From Brevibacterium sp. XM4083 (GTDB taxonomy: Bacteria; Actinomycetota; Actinomycetes; Actinomycetales; Brevibacteriaceae), in NCBI RefSeq assembly GCF_006489205.2, contig NZ_VFYR02000002.1, forward strand, positions 1 through 64,000: DNA of 64,000 nucleotides. The letters are read 5' to 3'. A program made the position numbers and the translations under genes. Below are positions 7,252-16,042 of the stretch, one piece after another. Below the pieces are notes generated by a model. It was not told where the DNA came from and did no database searches. It saw nothing but the letters and a program-made list of their open reading frames with translations. The stretch's first letter is position 1. Each line of letters begins with the position of its first letter.

Positions 7252-9279
7252 GTGAGAGACCAGCAGGGATTCGCGCCCAGGCTCACCCACGCCTGCGTCA
7301 TCATCGCCACGATCCTGGTGATGATGTTCTCTGCCGTTCCCGCCGCTCACGCGGACCCGCAGGTCGAGGATGCAGCGCCGACCCCCTCGCAGTCCCCGGC
7401 CCCCACCGAGGCCCCGGCACCGGCGGCGGACGAGTCCTCTGAGAAGACAGAGGCTCCCGCACGAGCGCCGCGTGCCGTGGCCCCGCAATCGGTTCCCCGG
7501 GCCTCCGGCGACAATGCCGTGATCACCGTCAAGGTCGGCGGAGACCGCACTGCGGCGAACTCCGTCTCCGGACTCGCCGGCGTCAAGCTGCGCCTCTACG
7601 ACGGCGGCGACAGCGCTCCGACGCGCCCGCGCACCGAGCGCTGGGCCACCTGCACCTCGGACTCCGACGGCGACTGCTCGTTCACGGTTCCCGAGACCGG
7701 TCAGACCCGGGTCTGCACACTGATCGTCCTGTGCCGCTGGGAAGACCAGGCGAACCGCAACAAGCAGTTCTGGATCGTCCAGGAGTCCGCTCCGGCAGGC
7801 TGGACTGCCAACAAGAACCTCGTCATCGGCACGCCGACGAACAACAAGCCCGAACAGTACACCTTCGTCACGGGCAAGGAGCTCATCGCCGGAAAGACCT
7901 ACCGCTCCGGCGTGGACTTCATGATCACGACGAACCGGTCGCACATCTACAACTCGACCGGCACCTGGCAGAACAGTCGCACCAATCCGGCATTGGAGAC
8001 CTCGTGCACTGCCGGACTCCGGGTTGCGCTCGTCCTCGATCTCTCGGGTTCCGTCGAGACCTCAGGAGCGCTCGGCACCCTCAAGGACTCGGCGAAGGGG
8101 ATGGTGGACGCCCTCAGGGGAACGAACTCCTCGATGGCCCTCTACACGTTCGCCTCCGACGCGCCACGCGACTCCACCGATGGCGGTCGCAACTGGCCCT
8201 CGATGTCGATCGACCCCGGTGGCAATGCCGACACCATCAAGTCCCGGATCGATGCCTATTCCGCCGGCGGCGGCACCAATTGGGACAGCGGTCTGTGGCA
8301 GGTCGCGAATGCCAACGAGAAGTACGACCTCGCCGTCGTCGTCACCGATGGCCTGCCGACCTACTCCTACGGCAACACCTCGACCAACGGCAACACGACG
8401 AGCTTCGACGAGATCGAAGCCGCGATCTACTCCGCGAACGCGATCAAAGCCGGTGGCAGCCGCATCATGGCTGTCGGCGTCGGCGACGGCATCAAGGGCG
8501 GCGTCGAGAACCTCGCTGCGATCTCCGGCCCCAACGGCTACAGCGACGGTGGGTCGATCAACGACGCCGACTACTTCCAGACCGGATGGGAAGACCTCGC
8601 GATCCTCATGGAGAAGGTCGCCAAGGGCGCCACCTGCCGAGCGGACATCGAGATCGCCAAGCAGACGCTTCCCTACGGAGCCGACAGCACCGCTCCCGGA
8701 GGGGCCGGATGGACCTTCGGGGTGACCGCCTCGGCGCCGGGAACCCTGCAGCAGGACAACCGGCAGACGACTCGGGAGAATTCGAAGGTCGGCTACCAGG
8801 TCCGCTTCTCCACGCCGAAGCCCGCGCAGAAGTCGAGTGTCGACATCGAGGAGATCCTCACTGATGCCCAGACGGCCGACGGCTGGAGGATCGACGCCGT
8901 CGAATGCACTGTCAACGGCGCCAAGGTCAGCGTCGACAAGAGCGACATCAGCCTCGACGTGACCTCCGGCGACACCGTGAAGTGCACTGTGACGAACAAG
9001 CAGACGCTCGTGCCCGGTGTCTCGATCGAGAAGAAGGCATGGGACACCCCGACTGCCGATGGACTCGACGGTGCCAAGGAGATCCCCGCCGGGGAGCGGG
9101 TGGCCGACGGCACGACGATCACGTGGACCTATCTCGTGACGAACACGGGAAAGACCCCGCTCGACGGCATCAGCGTCGTCGACGACAGACTTCCGGGCAC
9201 CGCAGTCACATGCCCGAAGACCAGCCTGAAACCAGGCGAAACCATGACCTGCTCCGCCTCCGGCGCAGTGACCAAGTAA
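7252..9279 (+). CDS. Secreted von Willebrand factor A domain protein, putative fibre tip/adhesin
   Basis: 675 aa from GTG 7252 with GAGGAG 5 nt upstream. An N-terminal Sec signal (hydrophobic core IIATILVMMFSAV, likely cleavage after AHA) is followed by a Pro/Ala-rich linker. A prealbumin-like/SpaA-like region (about 85-240) comes next. Then a vWA domain with an intact MIDAS: DLSGS (Asp263, Ser265, Ser267), Thr342 in GGTNWDSG and Asp366 in VVTDG. The C-terminus (about 595-675) is one DUF11/DUF7507-like repeat (TITWTYLVTNTGKTPLDGISV). No LPXTG or transmembrane anchor follows, although relatives usually have one. Position at the head of the SipW cluster suggests a metal-dependent adhesive subunit. 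Role inferred. Confidence 0.8.
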   Translation: MRDQQGFAPRLTHACVIIATILVMMFSAVPAAHADPQVEDAAPTPSQSPAPTEAPAPAADESSEKTEAPARAPRAVAPQSVPRASGDNAVITVKVGGDRTAANSVSGLAGVKLRLYDGGDSAPTRPRTERWATCTSDSDGDCSFTVPETGQTRVCTLIVLCRWEDQANRNKQFWIVQESAPAGWTANKNLVIGTPTNNKPEQYTFVTGKELIAGKTYRSGVDFMITTNRSHIYNSTGTWQNSRTNPALETSCTAGLRVALVLDLSGSVETSGALGTLKDSAKGMVDALRGTNSSMALYTFASDAPRDSTDGGRNWPSMSIDPGGNADTIKSRIDAYSAGGGTNWDSGLWQVANANEKYDLAVVVTDGLPTYSYGNTSTNGNTTSFDEIEAAIYSANAIKAGGSRIMAVGVGDGIKGGVENLAAISGPNGYSDGGSINDADYFQTGWEDLAILMEKVAKGATCRADIEIAKQTLPYGADSTAPGGAGWTFGVTASAPGTLQQDNRQTTRENSKVGYQVRFSTPKPAQKSSVDIEEILTDAQTADGWRIDAVECTVNGAKVSVDKSDISLDVTSGDTVKCTVTNKQTLVPGVSIEKKAWDTPTADGLDGAKEIPAGERVADGTTITWTYLVTNTGKTPLDGISVVDDRLPGTAVTCPKTSLKPGETMTCSASGAVTK

Positions 9280-9321
9280 GACAGTGCAGCCGAACGGCAG
9301 CCACCTCATAAGGAGAGAACA

Positions 9322-9924
9322 GTGAAGAAGCAGACCCTCGGAATCATCGCCGGAGCGGCCGGAGCAGCCCTGCTCCTCGGCGGCGGAACCTTCGCCCTCT
9401 GGTCCGACAGCGCAGAGGCCGACGGCGGACAGATCACGGCCGGCAACCTCGATGTCGCCGTCACCGATTCCGGCTGGCAGGACATCTCGGCCGACCGCGC
9501 CGACAGCCCCCACGCGATCGACCTCGCGACCTTCAAGATCATCCCGGGCGATACCGTCCAGGGCAAGTACGGTGTCGACGTCGGCCTCGAAGGCGACAAC
9601 ATGGTCGCGAAGCTCAAGCTCGCCGGCGGCGGAGAGCTCGAAGGCGCACTGGCCGAAGGCCTCAGCCTCAAGTACACCGTCGAGGATGCCAGCGGCAAGG
9701 AGATCGCCTCGGGTGACAACGCCGGCGTCGAGGTCACCCTCGTCTCGCCCGACAACACCGCACCCGGCTCCAACCAGGTCGCTGCCGGCACAGCCGTCGA
9801 CGGCACCGCCGACTTCAATGTCGTCGTCACCGCCGAATTCGACAAGTCCACCCCGAACCGGGAGCTCGTGCAGCAGCAGGCCGCCCTCGCCGGCTCGACC
9901 ATCCAGCTCAACCAGGACCGCTGA
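9322..9924 (+). CDS. Alternate-type signal peptide protein (SipW substrate, TasA/CalY-like)
   Basis: 200 aa from a GTG start preceded by AAGGAGAG. The N-terminus is the hallmark of proteins exported through SipW: short basic start, Ala/Gly/Leu core, then GGTFALWSDSAEADGG with Trp27 near the cleavage region, followed by ITAGNLDV. The mature part is predicted beta-rich and acidic, with no cysteine, like TasA/camelysin fibre subunits of Firmicutes and the actinobacterial type-III SipW-exported family. It sits between the vWA adhesin and the peptidase gene. Likely the major fibre subunit, by context. Confidence 0.85.
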   Translation: MKKQTLGIIAGAAGAALLLGGGTFALWSDSAEADGGQITAGNLDVAVTDSGWQDISADRADSPHAIDLATFKIIPGDTVQGKYGVDVGLEGDNMVAKLKLAGGGELEGALAEGLSLKYTVEDASGKEIASGDNAGVEVTLVSPDNTAPGSNQVAAGTAVDGTADFNVVVTAEFDKSTPNRELVQQQAALAGSTIQLNQDR

Positions 9925-10005
9925 GCCGCGGCACGGCTGACACACCCCGCCGCGGACACGCGGCACATCCGAGAGACGCAGAGAACACACGAAGAGGAGC
10001 GCACC

Positions 10006-10632
10006 ATGGCCCGGACCTCGGGATTCGCACGCGGACTGGCGTCCGGCGGGTTCGCCATCCTCCTCGTCGGCTTCCTCGCTCTCGCTGTCGCGGTCGGCGT
10101 CGTTCCGAAGGTGATGAACGGAGCGGCGCTGACCGTGCTCACGGGTTCGATGGAGCCCACCTACGAACCCGGCGACATCGTCGTCTCGGTGCCCCAGGAC
10201 CAGTACCGCATCGGCGATCCGGTGACGTTCCAGCCCCGCTCGAACGTTCCCATGCTCATCACCCACCGCGTCGTCGCCGTCACCGACTCCGCGGACGGCC
10301 GCACCTACGTCACCCGCGGTGACGCCAACGGCGACGACGACGAACCCATCGTCGAAGCGCAGGTGATGGGCAAGGTCCTCTATTCGATCCCCAAGCTCGG
10401 GTACGTCCAGCAGGCCGTGGGCGGCAACAAGGGTCTCCTCGTCGCCGGCATCGGATTCGTCCTCATCGCCTACGCCGCATACGCCCTCGTCTCCGGCGCG
10501 ATCGAACGCCGGGGCGAGAAGAAGACAGCGGCGCAGACTCCACCAACGCGTCCGGAGGCGGCGACGGCAGCCGACGCGGGCCCATCGACGATCGAGAACT
10601 CACGCACCCCCGAGACGGAGAAGACGACATGA
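10006..10632 (+). CDS. SipW-type (ER-like) signal peptidase I
   Basis: 208 aa. N-terminal membrane segment (about 14-34), catalytic region, and a C-terminal membrane segment (about 144-164). The catalytic residues are of the ER/archaeal type: Ser48 in LTGSMEPT, His87 in ITHRVV in place of the bacterial lysine, and Asp106 in GDANGDDD. Such peptidases process the alternate signal peptides of neighbouring TasA-like proteins. The C-terminal tail (170-208) is hydrophilic and low-complexity. GAGGAG precedes the ATG. It overlaps the next gene by 4 nt (ATGA), the first of three such couplings. Confidence 0.92.
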   Translation: MARTSGFARGLASGGFAILLVGFLALAVAVGVVPKVMNGAALTVLTGSMEPTYEPGDIVVSVPQDQYRIGDPVTFQPRSNVPMLITHRVVAVTDSADGRTYVTRGDANGDDDEPIVEAQVMGKVLYSIPKLGYVQQAVGGNKGLLVAGIGFVLIAYAAYALVSGAIERRGEKKTAAQTPPTRPEAATAADAGPSTIENSRTPETEKTT

Positions 10633-11237
10633 CGAGGACGAACTGGCGGTTGCCGCTCCTTGCCGCCGGCGTCCTGCTCGCCGGAACCGCGGTGGGCAGC
10701 GGCACCATGGCGCTGTGGAAGACGACGGGCAGTGCCGCGCCGGCAGCGATCGTCTCCGGAAATCTCGACGTCACCGCCGGTGAGACCACGTGGCGTGAGA
10801 CCTCACCGGACGTCACCGACAGTGGCCGGACGATCGACCCCGACGCCTTCCTCGTCCGCCAGGGCGATTCCGTTGCGATGACCCAGGACTTCACCACCCA
10901 CCTCACCGGCGACAACATGGTCGCAGGCATCACCGTCAACTGGGCGGACCCTGCCGCTCTGCCCGACGGGGTGACGGGGACCTACGAAGTGCTCGACGCC
11001 GCCGGGAACCGCCTCGGCGAGCCCGCACCGATCGGCACCGAGACCACGCTTGACGACCCCAGTGAACTCCTCGTCACCGATGACGCGGGACGCACCGACG
11101 ACTTCGCCGTGCGCGTCACCCTCGACTTCGCCGACCTCTCCGACCGGTTCACCGCCGAGAGCCCCGTCCAGGTCGCCGACCTCGGACGCTTCGCCTTCAC
11201 CCTCGACCAGACCCGTGAGGAAGGAGACCGACGATGA
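10629..11237 (+). CDS. Alternate-type signal peptide protein, second copy
   Basis: 202 aa. N-terminus MTRTNWRLPLLAAGVLLAG... followed by GSGTMALWKTTGSA, then IVSGNLDVTAG, aligning with the same region of the first SipW substrate. The mature region has the same order of features (GDSVAMTQDFTTHLTGDNMVAGI versus GDTVQGKYGVDVGLEGDNMVAKL), so the two are diverged paralogues. The motif has Lys-Thr-Thr in place of Ser-Asp-Ser. Translationally coupled on both sides by 4-nt overlaps. Probably a minor or accessory fibre subunit. Confidence 0.85.
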   Translation: MTRTNWRLPLLAAGVLLAGTAVGSGTMALWKTTGSAAPAAIVSGNLDVTAGETTWRETSPDVTDSGRTIDPDAFLVRQGDSVAMTQDFTTHLTGDNMVAGITVNWADPAALPDGVTGTYEVLDAAGNRLGEPAPIGTETTLDDPSELLVTDDAGRTDDFAVRVTLDFADLSDRFTAESPVQVADLGRFAFTLDQTREEGDRR

Positions 11238-11920
11238 CGAAGCACCGCACGGCCGCGATCCTCAGCGCGTTCGCGGCGCTCGGCATCCTCATCGGCGCCG
11301 GTGGAACCTCTCTCGCCCTGTGGTCCGACACCGCCCACGGCGACGGGGAGATCGCGAGCGGTTACGAATACTTCGCGGCCGGCCGCGTCGACGACGCCCA
11401 GCCGGCCACCGACGGGCAAGTCACGGTGGGCATCGGTCCCGCCGATGCCGAGACCCTCATCCGCGACGGCGAAGTCGCCATTCCGCTCCAGACGGATTCA
11501 CTCAGCCAGGGCAACAAGGGCCTGCGCTATGAGCTCACCCCGCCCGCGTGGTCCGACGGCATCTTCGGTGCCTCCGACGTCATCGTCTTCCCCGTCAAGG
11601 CACCCGGCGACTGCACCGTCGCAAACGCTCCCGCCGCACAGGGCGAGCTCACCTCGACCCCGGTGAGCGCCGACTACTCGGATACGACGACCCCGACGAC
11701 CGAATACTGGTGTGTCACGGCGACGCTGACCGACAACGGCACGGTCGGCGAGTACGAGAACACCGCGACTGTCACCGCTGAGGATCCGGCAGGCACCGAG
11801 GTCGAGGCGAAGGACTCCTGGTCGGCGAGGGTCGGCCTCGGCCTCGACCCGAAGAAGGAACCGACCCACGAGATCACGTTCGCCTACGAGACCTTCCGGC
11901 CCGGGGGTGAGCAGCCGTGA
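11234..11920 (+). CDS. Alternate-type signal peptide protein, third copy
   Basis: 228 aa. The signal region ends GAGGTSLALWSDTAHGDGEIASGYEYF, again the SipW-recognised pattern. The mature part diverges from the other two: it contains two cysteines (GDCTVANAP and EYWCVTATL) that could form a disulphide, and ends with ITFAYETFRPGGEQP. It overlaps both neighbours by 4 nt. The cysteines set it apart as a possible special subunit, for example a base or connector; that is inference. Confidence 0.82.
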   Translation: MTKHRTAAILSAFAALGILIGAGGTSLALWSDTAHGDGEIASGYEYFAAGRVDDAQPATDGQVTVGIGPADAETLIRDGEVAIPLQTDSLSQGNKGLRYELTPPAWSDGIFGASDVIVFPVKAPGDCTVANAPAAQGELTSTPVSADYSDTTTPTTEYWCVTATLTDNGTVGEYENTATVTAEDPAGTEVEAKDSWSARVGLGLDPKKEPTHEITFAYETFRPGGEQP

Positions 11921-12987
11921 CCCGCACTCGTGTCCTCGTGGCCGGAGCCGTCGTCCTCTTGACGGGCCTCCTGGGCACCGGCACGCCTGCGGTCGGTGCC
12001 ACTGCTCTGAGCACAGCAGTGAACTCTGCTTTCGTCGCCGGGCCGACCGGACTGAGCGCGCCCAACGCATCGACCACTGCAGCCCAGGTCAGCGCCGCCG
12101 GTGGTGAATACCGCGCCGCAGGTGGTCGCTACAGCGCCGCTGGCGCTGACTACAGCAGAGCCATTCAGCTCTCGTGGGACGGCAGCAGCTACAGCGATGC
12201 GACGACGGAGAGCTTCGTCGGCTTTCCCGTCGCCGTCCCCGGCGACTCGACGTCTCGCACCATCATGGTCCGCAACGACGGGCCCACCGACGGAACCCTG
12301 ACCGTGAGCATCGTCGACGTCGAGCTTCTCACCCCGACGATCGACGACGACTTCTACTCGGACCTGCTCATCGACTGGCAGACCGGTCGGTCGTCGATCC
12401 GGGACCTCGAGAGCGCAGGCACGACCCGGATCATCGACATGCCGCTGCCCCAGGGGGAGACGACCCCGGTGACGATCGGCTACGTCTTCCCCCGCGAGGC
12501 GACCTCGGGCAACAAGTCCGACGTCGGTGAGCGGCAGGGGCGTTTCGACGTGCTCTTCCAGCTCGGCGGTGACGACGCCGAGGCGGACGCCGGGTCGGCG
12601 GGGTCCGCCGGAACGGGAACGGACGGCAGCTCCGATTCCGGTGGGCAGTCCGACGCGGGTGGTCAGTCCGACTCCGGTGCAGGCACCGCCGCTGACTCCG
12701 ATGCGGCGGCGAACTCTCACGCTGGAGCGGACACGAACGCCGGAGCCAACGCGAACGCGCGAGCTGGCGCGGCCGGCTCAGCGAACTCAGACGGCAGCAC
12801 AGCAGCTGCAGGCGGCAGCGGCTCCACCGCGAACGCCGACGGCAACGGCTCCGGTACCAGCAGCGATGCCGACGGTGGTTTCCTCCCGCGCACCGGTGGG
12901 GCGATGTGGTGGATGGCGGTCCTCGGAGCCGTCATCGCGGGCGTCGGTGCCGCCATGGTGCGGCTGGTCCAGCGCCGCAGCAATTGA
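11917..12987 (+). CDS. LPXTG-anchored surface protein, putative fibre anchor
   Basis: 356 aa from GTG 11917, overlapping the previous gene by 4 nt (GTGA). Signal peptide at 1-28 (VLVAGAVVLLTGLLGTGTPAVGA). A beta-rich domain at about 75-225 includes GDSTSRTIMVRNDGPTDGTLTVSI, a COG1361/DUF11-like fold. A long Ala/Gly/Ser/Asp/Asn low-complexity stalk spans about 227-320. The C-terminus is a sortase signal: LPRTGG at 323-328, hydrophobic segment, then RRSN. It is the only cluster member with a wall-anchoring signal, so it may tether the SipW-processed subunits. No sortase gene lies in the window, so a distant one would be needed. Confidence 0.85.
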   Translation: MTRTRVLVAGAVVLLTGLLGTGTPAVGATALSTAVNSAFVAGPTGLSAPNASTTAAQVSAAGGEYRAAGGRYSAAGADYSRAIQLSWDGSSYSDATTESFVGFPVAVPGDSTSRTIMVRNDGPTDGTLTVSIVDVELLTPTIDDDFYSDLLIDWQTGRSSIRDLESAGTTRIIDMPLPQGETTPVTIGYVFPREATSGNKSDVGERQGRFDVLFQLGGDDAEADAGSAGSAGTGTDGSSDSGGQSDAGGQSDSGAGTAADSDAAANSHAGADTNAGANANARAGAAGSANSDGSTAAAGGSGSTANADGNGSGTSSDADGGFLPRTGGAMWWMAVLGAVIAGVGAAMVRLVQRRSN

Positions 12988-13055
12988 ATTCGAGCACCTG
13001 AGCCCGAGCACCTGAACTCGAGCACCTGATCTCGAGCACCTGAGCTTGAACACCT
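12986..13055. repeat. Five tandem 14-nt units overlapping the LPXTG gene stop
   Basis: Units such as GAATTCGAGCACCT and GAACTCGAGCACCT start at 12986, 13000, 13014, 13028 and 13042. The first begins within the TGA stop (12985-12987), and each junction restores TGA. With a 14-nt period the repeated TGA falls in all three frames. The array fills most of the gap to the convergent LuxR-type gene. Confidence 0.85.
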
Positions 13056-13107
13056 GAGCACAAGCATGGTCCAGGAGCGCGCCCCGCGCCGTGACACCGG
13101 CAGCAAC

Positions 13108-15882
13108 TCACCGGAACAGCCGGGCCACCTCGCTGCGCCGATTGAGCTGGAGCTTCCGCAGCACATTCGACACGTGGTAGCGCACGGTCGCCGTGGCGAC
13201 GAACAGCTCCGCAGCGATCTCCTGGTTGCTGCATCCCTGAGCGAGGAGACGACCGATCTCCATCTCGCGGTTCGTCAGCGACGCGAGCAGATCCTGCTCA
13301 CTCTCGGCGACCGCGCTCAGGGCGTCCCGGATCCCCGGCTCGTACGCCCCGGCGCCGATCCTCCGCACGATCGCGAGCGCCTGATCGAGGGTCTTCCTCG
13401 CCTCCTCGGTGCGACCGAGCCCGGCGAGGACGACGCCGTAGTCGCGCAGGGTGAGCGCCCGGGGCAGGGGGAACCGATCGTCGCGCAGTGCCGCCTCGAA
13501 GCGGCGGAGCGCCTCGGCGACGGCATCCGACCGGGTGGACGCCGACCCGGAGACACCACCACCGGCGACGATCCGCCGGGCGCGCAGCCAGTCGACCGAA
13601 CCCCAGTACGGCTGCCAGCTCGTGCCCTCCATCTCGCCGAGGCGGTCGATGAGTGCGTCGGCCTCGGCGAACCGTTCGAGGTCGAGGAGCGCATGAGCCC
13701 GATAGTTGAGGAACCCCCGCTGGGTCCCGATGAGGCTCTTGACCTTCTCCGGGGCGGACGCGGCGAGCACACCCTCGGGATCGCCGTGAGCGCGTGCCCG
13801 CTCACACGATGCCGTGATGACCATGTCCGCCGCATACGGCTGCCACGGCATGCTCGTCTGCCGGTCGGTCTGCGCCTCGAGGTCGATGAAGTCCGGCACA
13901 CCGCGTGCCGCGTTGAGCCACGCATGCAGGCCCGACAGCGGCAGCCGGGTCTCGACGTCGATCGTGCTGCCGCTCGACTCGGTCGCGGAGATGACGAGCT
14001 CGGCCGCCTCGTCGAGCGACCCGGTCAGCGACGTCGCATGCGCATGAAGGAGGCGCACCGTTCCCGCACCCCACGGTTTGACGACGGATTCGAGGAGCCC
14101 GACGCTGATCCCGGCAAGAGTCCGGGCCCGCCCCACCTCGCCGATCGTCATCGCGACGACTGCGAGCGGAGTGAGGGCGTCGACCTTGAACGAGCTCGGC
14201 TCGAGCGCGAGGACACGCGGGACCAGGGAGTCGAGTTCGGCGATGACCGTCGCCCGATCGACCTCGAGGACGAGCTGGAGGAGCCGATACGTCTCGAGAA
14301 CCATCGCGCTCTCGTCGGGCGCGACCATCCAGCGGATCGTCGGCCGACTGACCTCGGCGGGGTCGCGCGGAGCGCGAGCGATCGTCGCGAGCGCGGCATC
14401 GATGACCGGACCCAGCCGCGCGAAGTCCCGACTCCGGATGACCTCGACGACGGAGAGATAGGCCGCGTACGACTGCAGGGTGCGGGTTTCGGGGTCATCG
14501 GTCGCCTCGGCGAGGAATGCCGCCAGCCGCGCCTGGGGGAACTCCTGATCCTTGCGGTGGGCGAGCATCGTGAGGATGATGCATTCGCGCACCGGACTCC
14601 GCGGCAGGGCCTCGATCTGCGGGAGGAGGTCGAGGACGGTGTACACCGTCTTGCTGCGCATGTTGAGCAGCACGATCCTCAGCAGCATCGTCTGCCGCGC
14701 CTGGCCGGTGGCGATGTCGAGGCTGCGGCGCATGACGTCGTTGACGGCGGCAAAGCTGCGGGCGGCCACGGCTTCGGCGACGAACTCGTCGACCGCCTCG
14801 GCGAGCTCATCCGACCACTCCTCGGCCCCGCTCAGGGCATACCACATCCGCCGGAACCCGGTCGCCGACGGCGCCAGCGCCCGGTAGATCGCCTGAGCGC
14901 GCTCCCTGGGCAGCATCTGCCGCACGGCATGCGCGATGAGCGAATGCCTGGGAGCCACCGTCGACCCGAACCCCGACTCCGTGAGCACCGAGGCGGCGAC
15001 CGCGGGATGAATGTCGACGGGCTCGCCGAGGCGGTCGGCCACCTCGGCGACGATGTGCGGAGCGAGCTCCGTGTCCGCGCAGCACACGATCTCGACGGCG
15101 AGCCGGGCGGCGGGGGAGAGGCCGAGGACCGGAGCGAGGAGCGGATTGTGATCGGGGTCGACGCCGCGGATGGGGATGTCCCAGAGCAGGTGGAGCTTGT
15201 TGCGCTCCTGCGGGGTGATGCGGCGGAAGATGCTGTCGATGCCGAGGAAGGACCCGCCCGTGGCGTTGCGCAGCGATTCGGCGGTGAACGGCGAGATCGA
15301 TGCGCCGAGGACGTCGACCGCCAGCGCCTGGATCTCCGCGATCGTCAGCGGCTCGAGGACGATGTTCTCACCCTGCGGGGAGGACTCGGCGAGGTCGGCG
15401 AGGAACGACACGGGGGCACCATGGACGTCGGGCAGCCGGCCGGCGACGACGATGAAGTAGCCCTGCCGCATGATCCGGGGGACGAGGTAGCGGAGCACGA
15501 GCCGGGATTCGACGTCGATCCACTGGGCGTCGTCGACGAGGACCGTCTGCAGCGCCGGACGTTCCTTCTCGGTGAACTCGGCCATGATCTCGCGCGCGAT
15601 GTCGAGCGGTGCTCGGGCGCCGTCGATGATCCGAAACGGTGCGAGCCCCGTGCTCAGCAGCCGTTCGACGAAGCTGAAGGGCGCATCCTTCTCGAACTCG
15701 TCGGCAGTGGCGTAGGCGACCGGCGAGGTCGTGAACATCCGCTCGCCGATCCGGCGCAGCAGCCATGTCTTGCCGGTTCCCGCGAAGCCGGTGAGCATGC
15801 AGAGCAGCCCGCCTTCGGTCACGGCCCGCGCACAGAGATCGTCGACGATTCGTTCGCGTGCTCTGATCGGACTCAATGTCAC
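13108..15882 (-). CDS. LuxR-family regulator with AAA/STAND ATPase domain (LAL type)
   Basis: 924 aa from GTG 15882, chosen for AGAGGAA 6 nt upstream; an alternative TTG start at 15954 gives 948 aa. Domains in order: P-loop NTPase near the N-terminus (GFAGTGKTWLL Walker A; TVLVDDAQWID Walker B-like), a long helical TPR/MalT-like middle region, and a C-terminal LuxR helix-turn-helix (LTNREMEIGRLLAQGCSNQEIAAELFVATATVRYHVSNVLRKL). This is the architecture of large ATP-dependent LuxR regulators. It converges on the SipW cluster and is divergent from the AlkZ-like gene; control of either is possible but not shown. A 990-codon open frame on the opposite strand is a shadow. Confidence 0.9.
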   Translation of the reverse strand: MTLSPIRARERIVDDLCARAVTEGGLLCMLTGFAGTGKTWLLRRIGERMFTTSPVAYATADEFEKDAPFSFVERLLSTGLAPFRIIDGARAPLDIAREIMAEFTEKERPALQTVLVDDAQWIDVESRLVLRYLVPRIMRQGYFIVVAGRLPDVHGAPVSFLADLAESSPQGENIVLEPLTIAEIQALAVDVLGASISPFTAESLRNATGGSFLGIDSIFRRITPQERNKLHLLWDIPIRGVDPDHNPLLAPVLGLSPAARLAVEIVCCADTELAPHIVAEVADRLGEPVDIHPAVAASVLTESGFGSTVAPRHSLIAHAVRQMLPRERAQAIYRALAPSATGFRRMWYALSGAEEWSDELAEAVDEFVAEAVAARSFAAVNDVMRRSLDIATGQARQTMLLRIVLLNMRSKTVYTVLDLLPQIEALPRSPVRECIILTMLAHRKDQEFPQARLAAFLAEATDDPETRTLQSYAAYLSVVEVIRSRDFARLGPVIDAALATIARAPRDPAEVSRPTIRWMVAPDESAMVLETYRLLQLVLEVDRATVIAELDSLVPRVLALEPSSFKVDALTPLAVVAMTIGEVGRARTLAGISVGLLESVVKPWGAGTVRLLHAHATSLTGSLDEAAELVISATESSGSTIDVETRLPLSGLHAWLNAARGVPDFIDLEAQTDRQTSMPWQPYAADMVITASCERARAHGDPEGVLAASAPEKVKSLIGTQRGFLNYRAHALLDLERFAEADALIDRLGEMEGTSWQPYWGSVDWLRARRIVAGGGVSGSASTRSDAVAEALRRFEAALRDDRFPLPRALTLRDYGVVLAGLGRTEEARKTLDQALAIVRRIGAGAYEPGIRDALSAVAESEQDLLASLTNREMEIGRLLAQGCSNQEIAAELFVATATVRYHVSNVLRKLQLNRRSEVARLFR

Positions 15883-16030
15883 CGGGGATTCCTCTGCTGT
15901 CGGGAGCGCTGTCCCTTCATGATCGAACAACCGTTCACTATACGTGAAGTGCAACGCCGTGATCAGCGCGTTCTGTTATCCGACCGTAACTGGTGCGTGG
16001 TTTCACGGTATCGCATGAGGTTCGTCACGC

Positions 16031-16042
16031 TACGCTGAGGGC
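16031..16042 (+). promoter_or_regulatory. Leaderless-type -10 element before the AlkZ-like gene
   Basis: TACGCT (16031-16036), 6 nt, then the ATG at 16043, with no Shine-Dalgarno. Confidence 0.45.

Noticed and set aside
8062..10266. 734-codon minus-strand frame across the vWA and first SipW-substrate genes
   Set aside because: It crosses two well-supported plus-strand genes and has low-complexity composition typical of a shadow.
13066..16038. 990-codon open frame on the plus strand opposite the LuxR-type gene
   Set aside because: It is rich in Arg/Asp/Gly/Leu with no recognisable domain, while the minus strand encodes a clear P-loop ATPase with LuxR HTH. High GC keeps antisense frames open.
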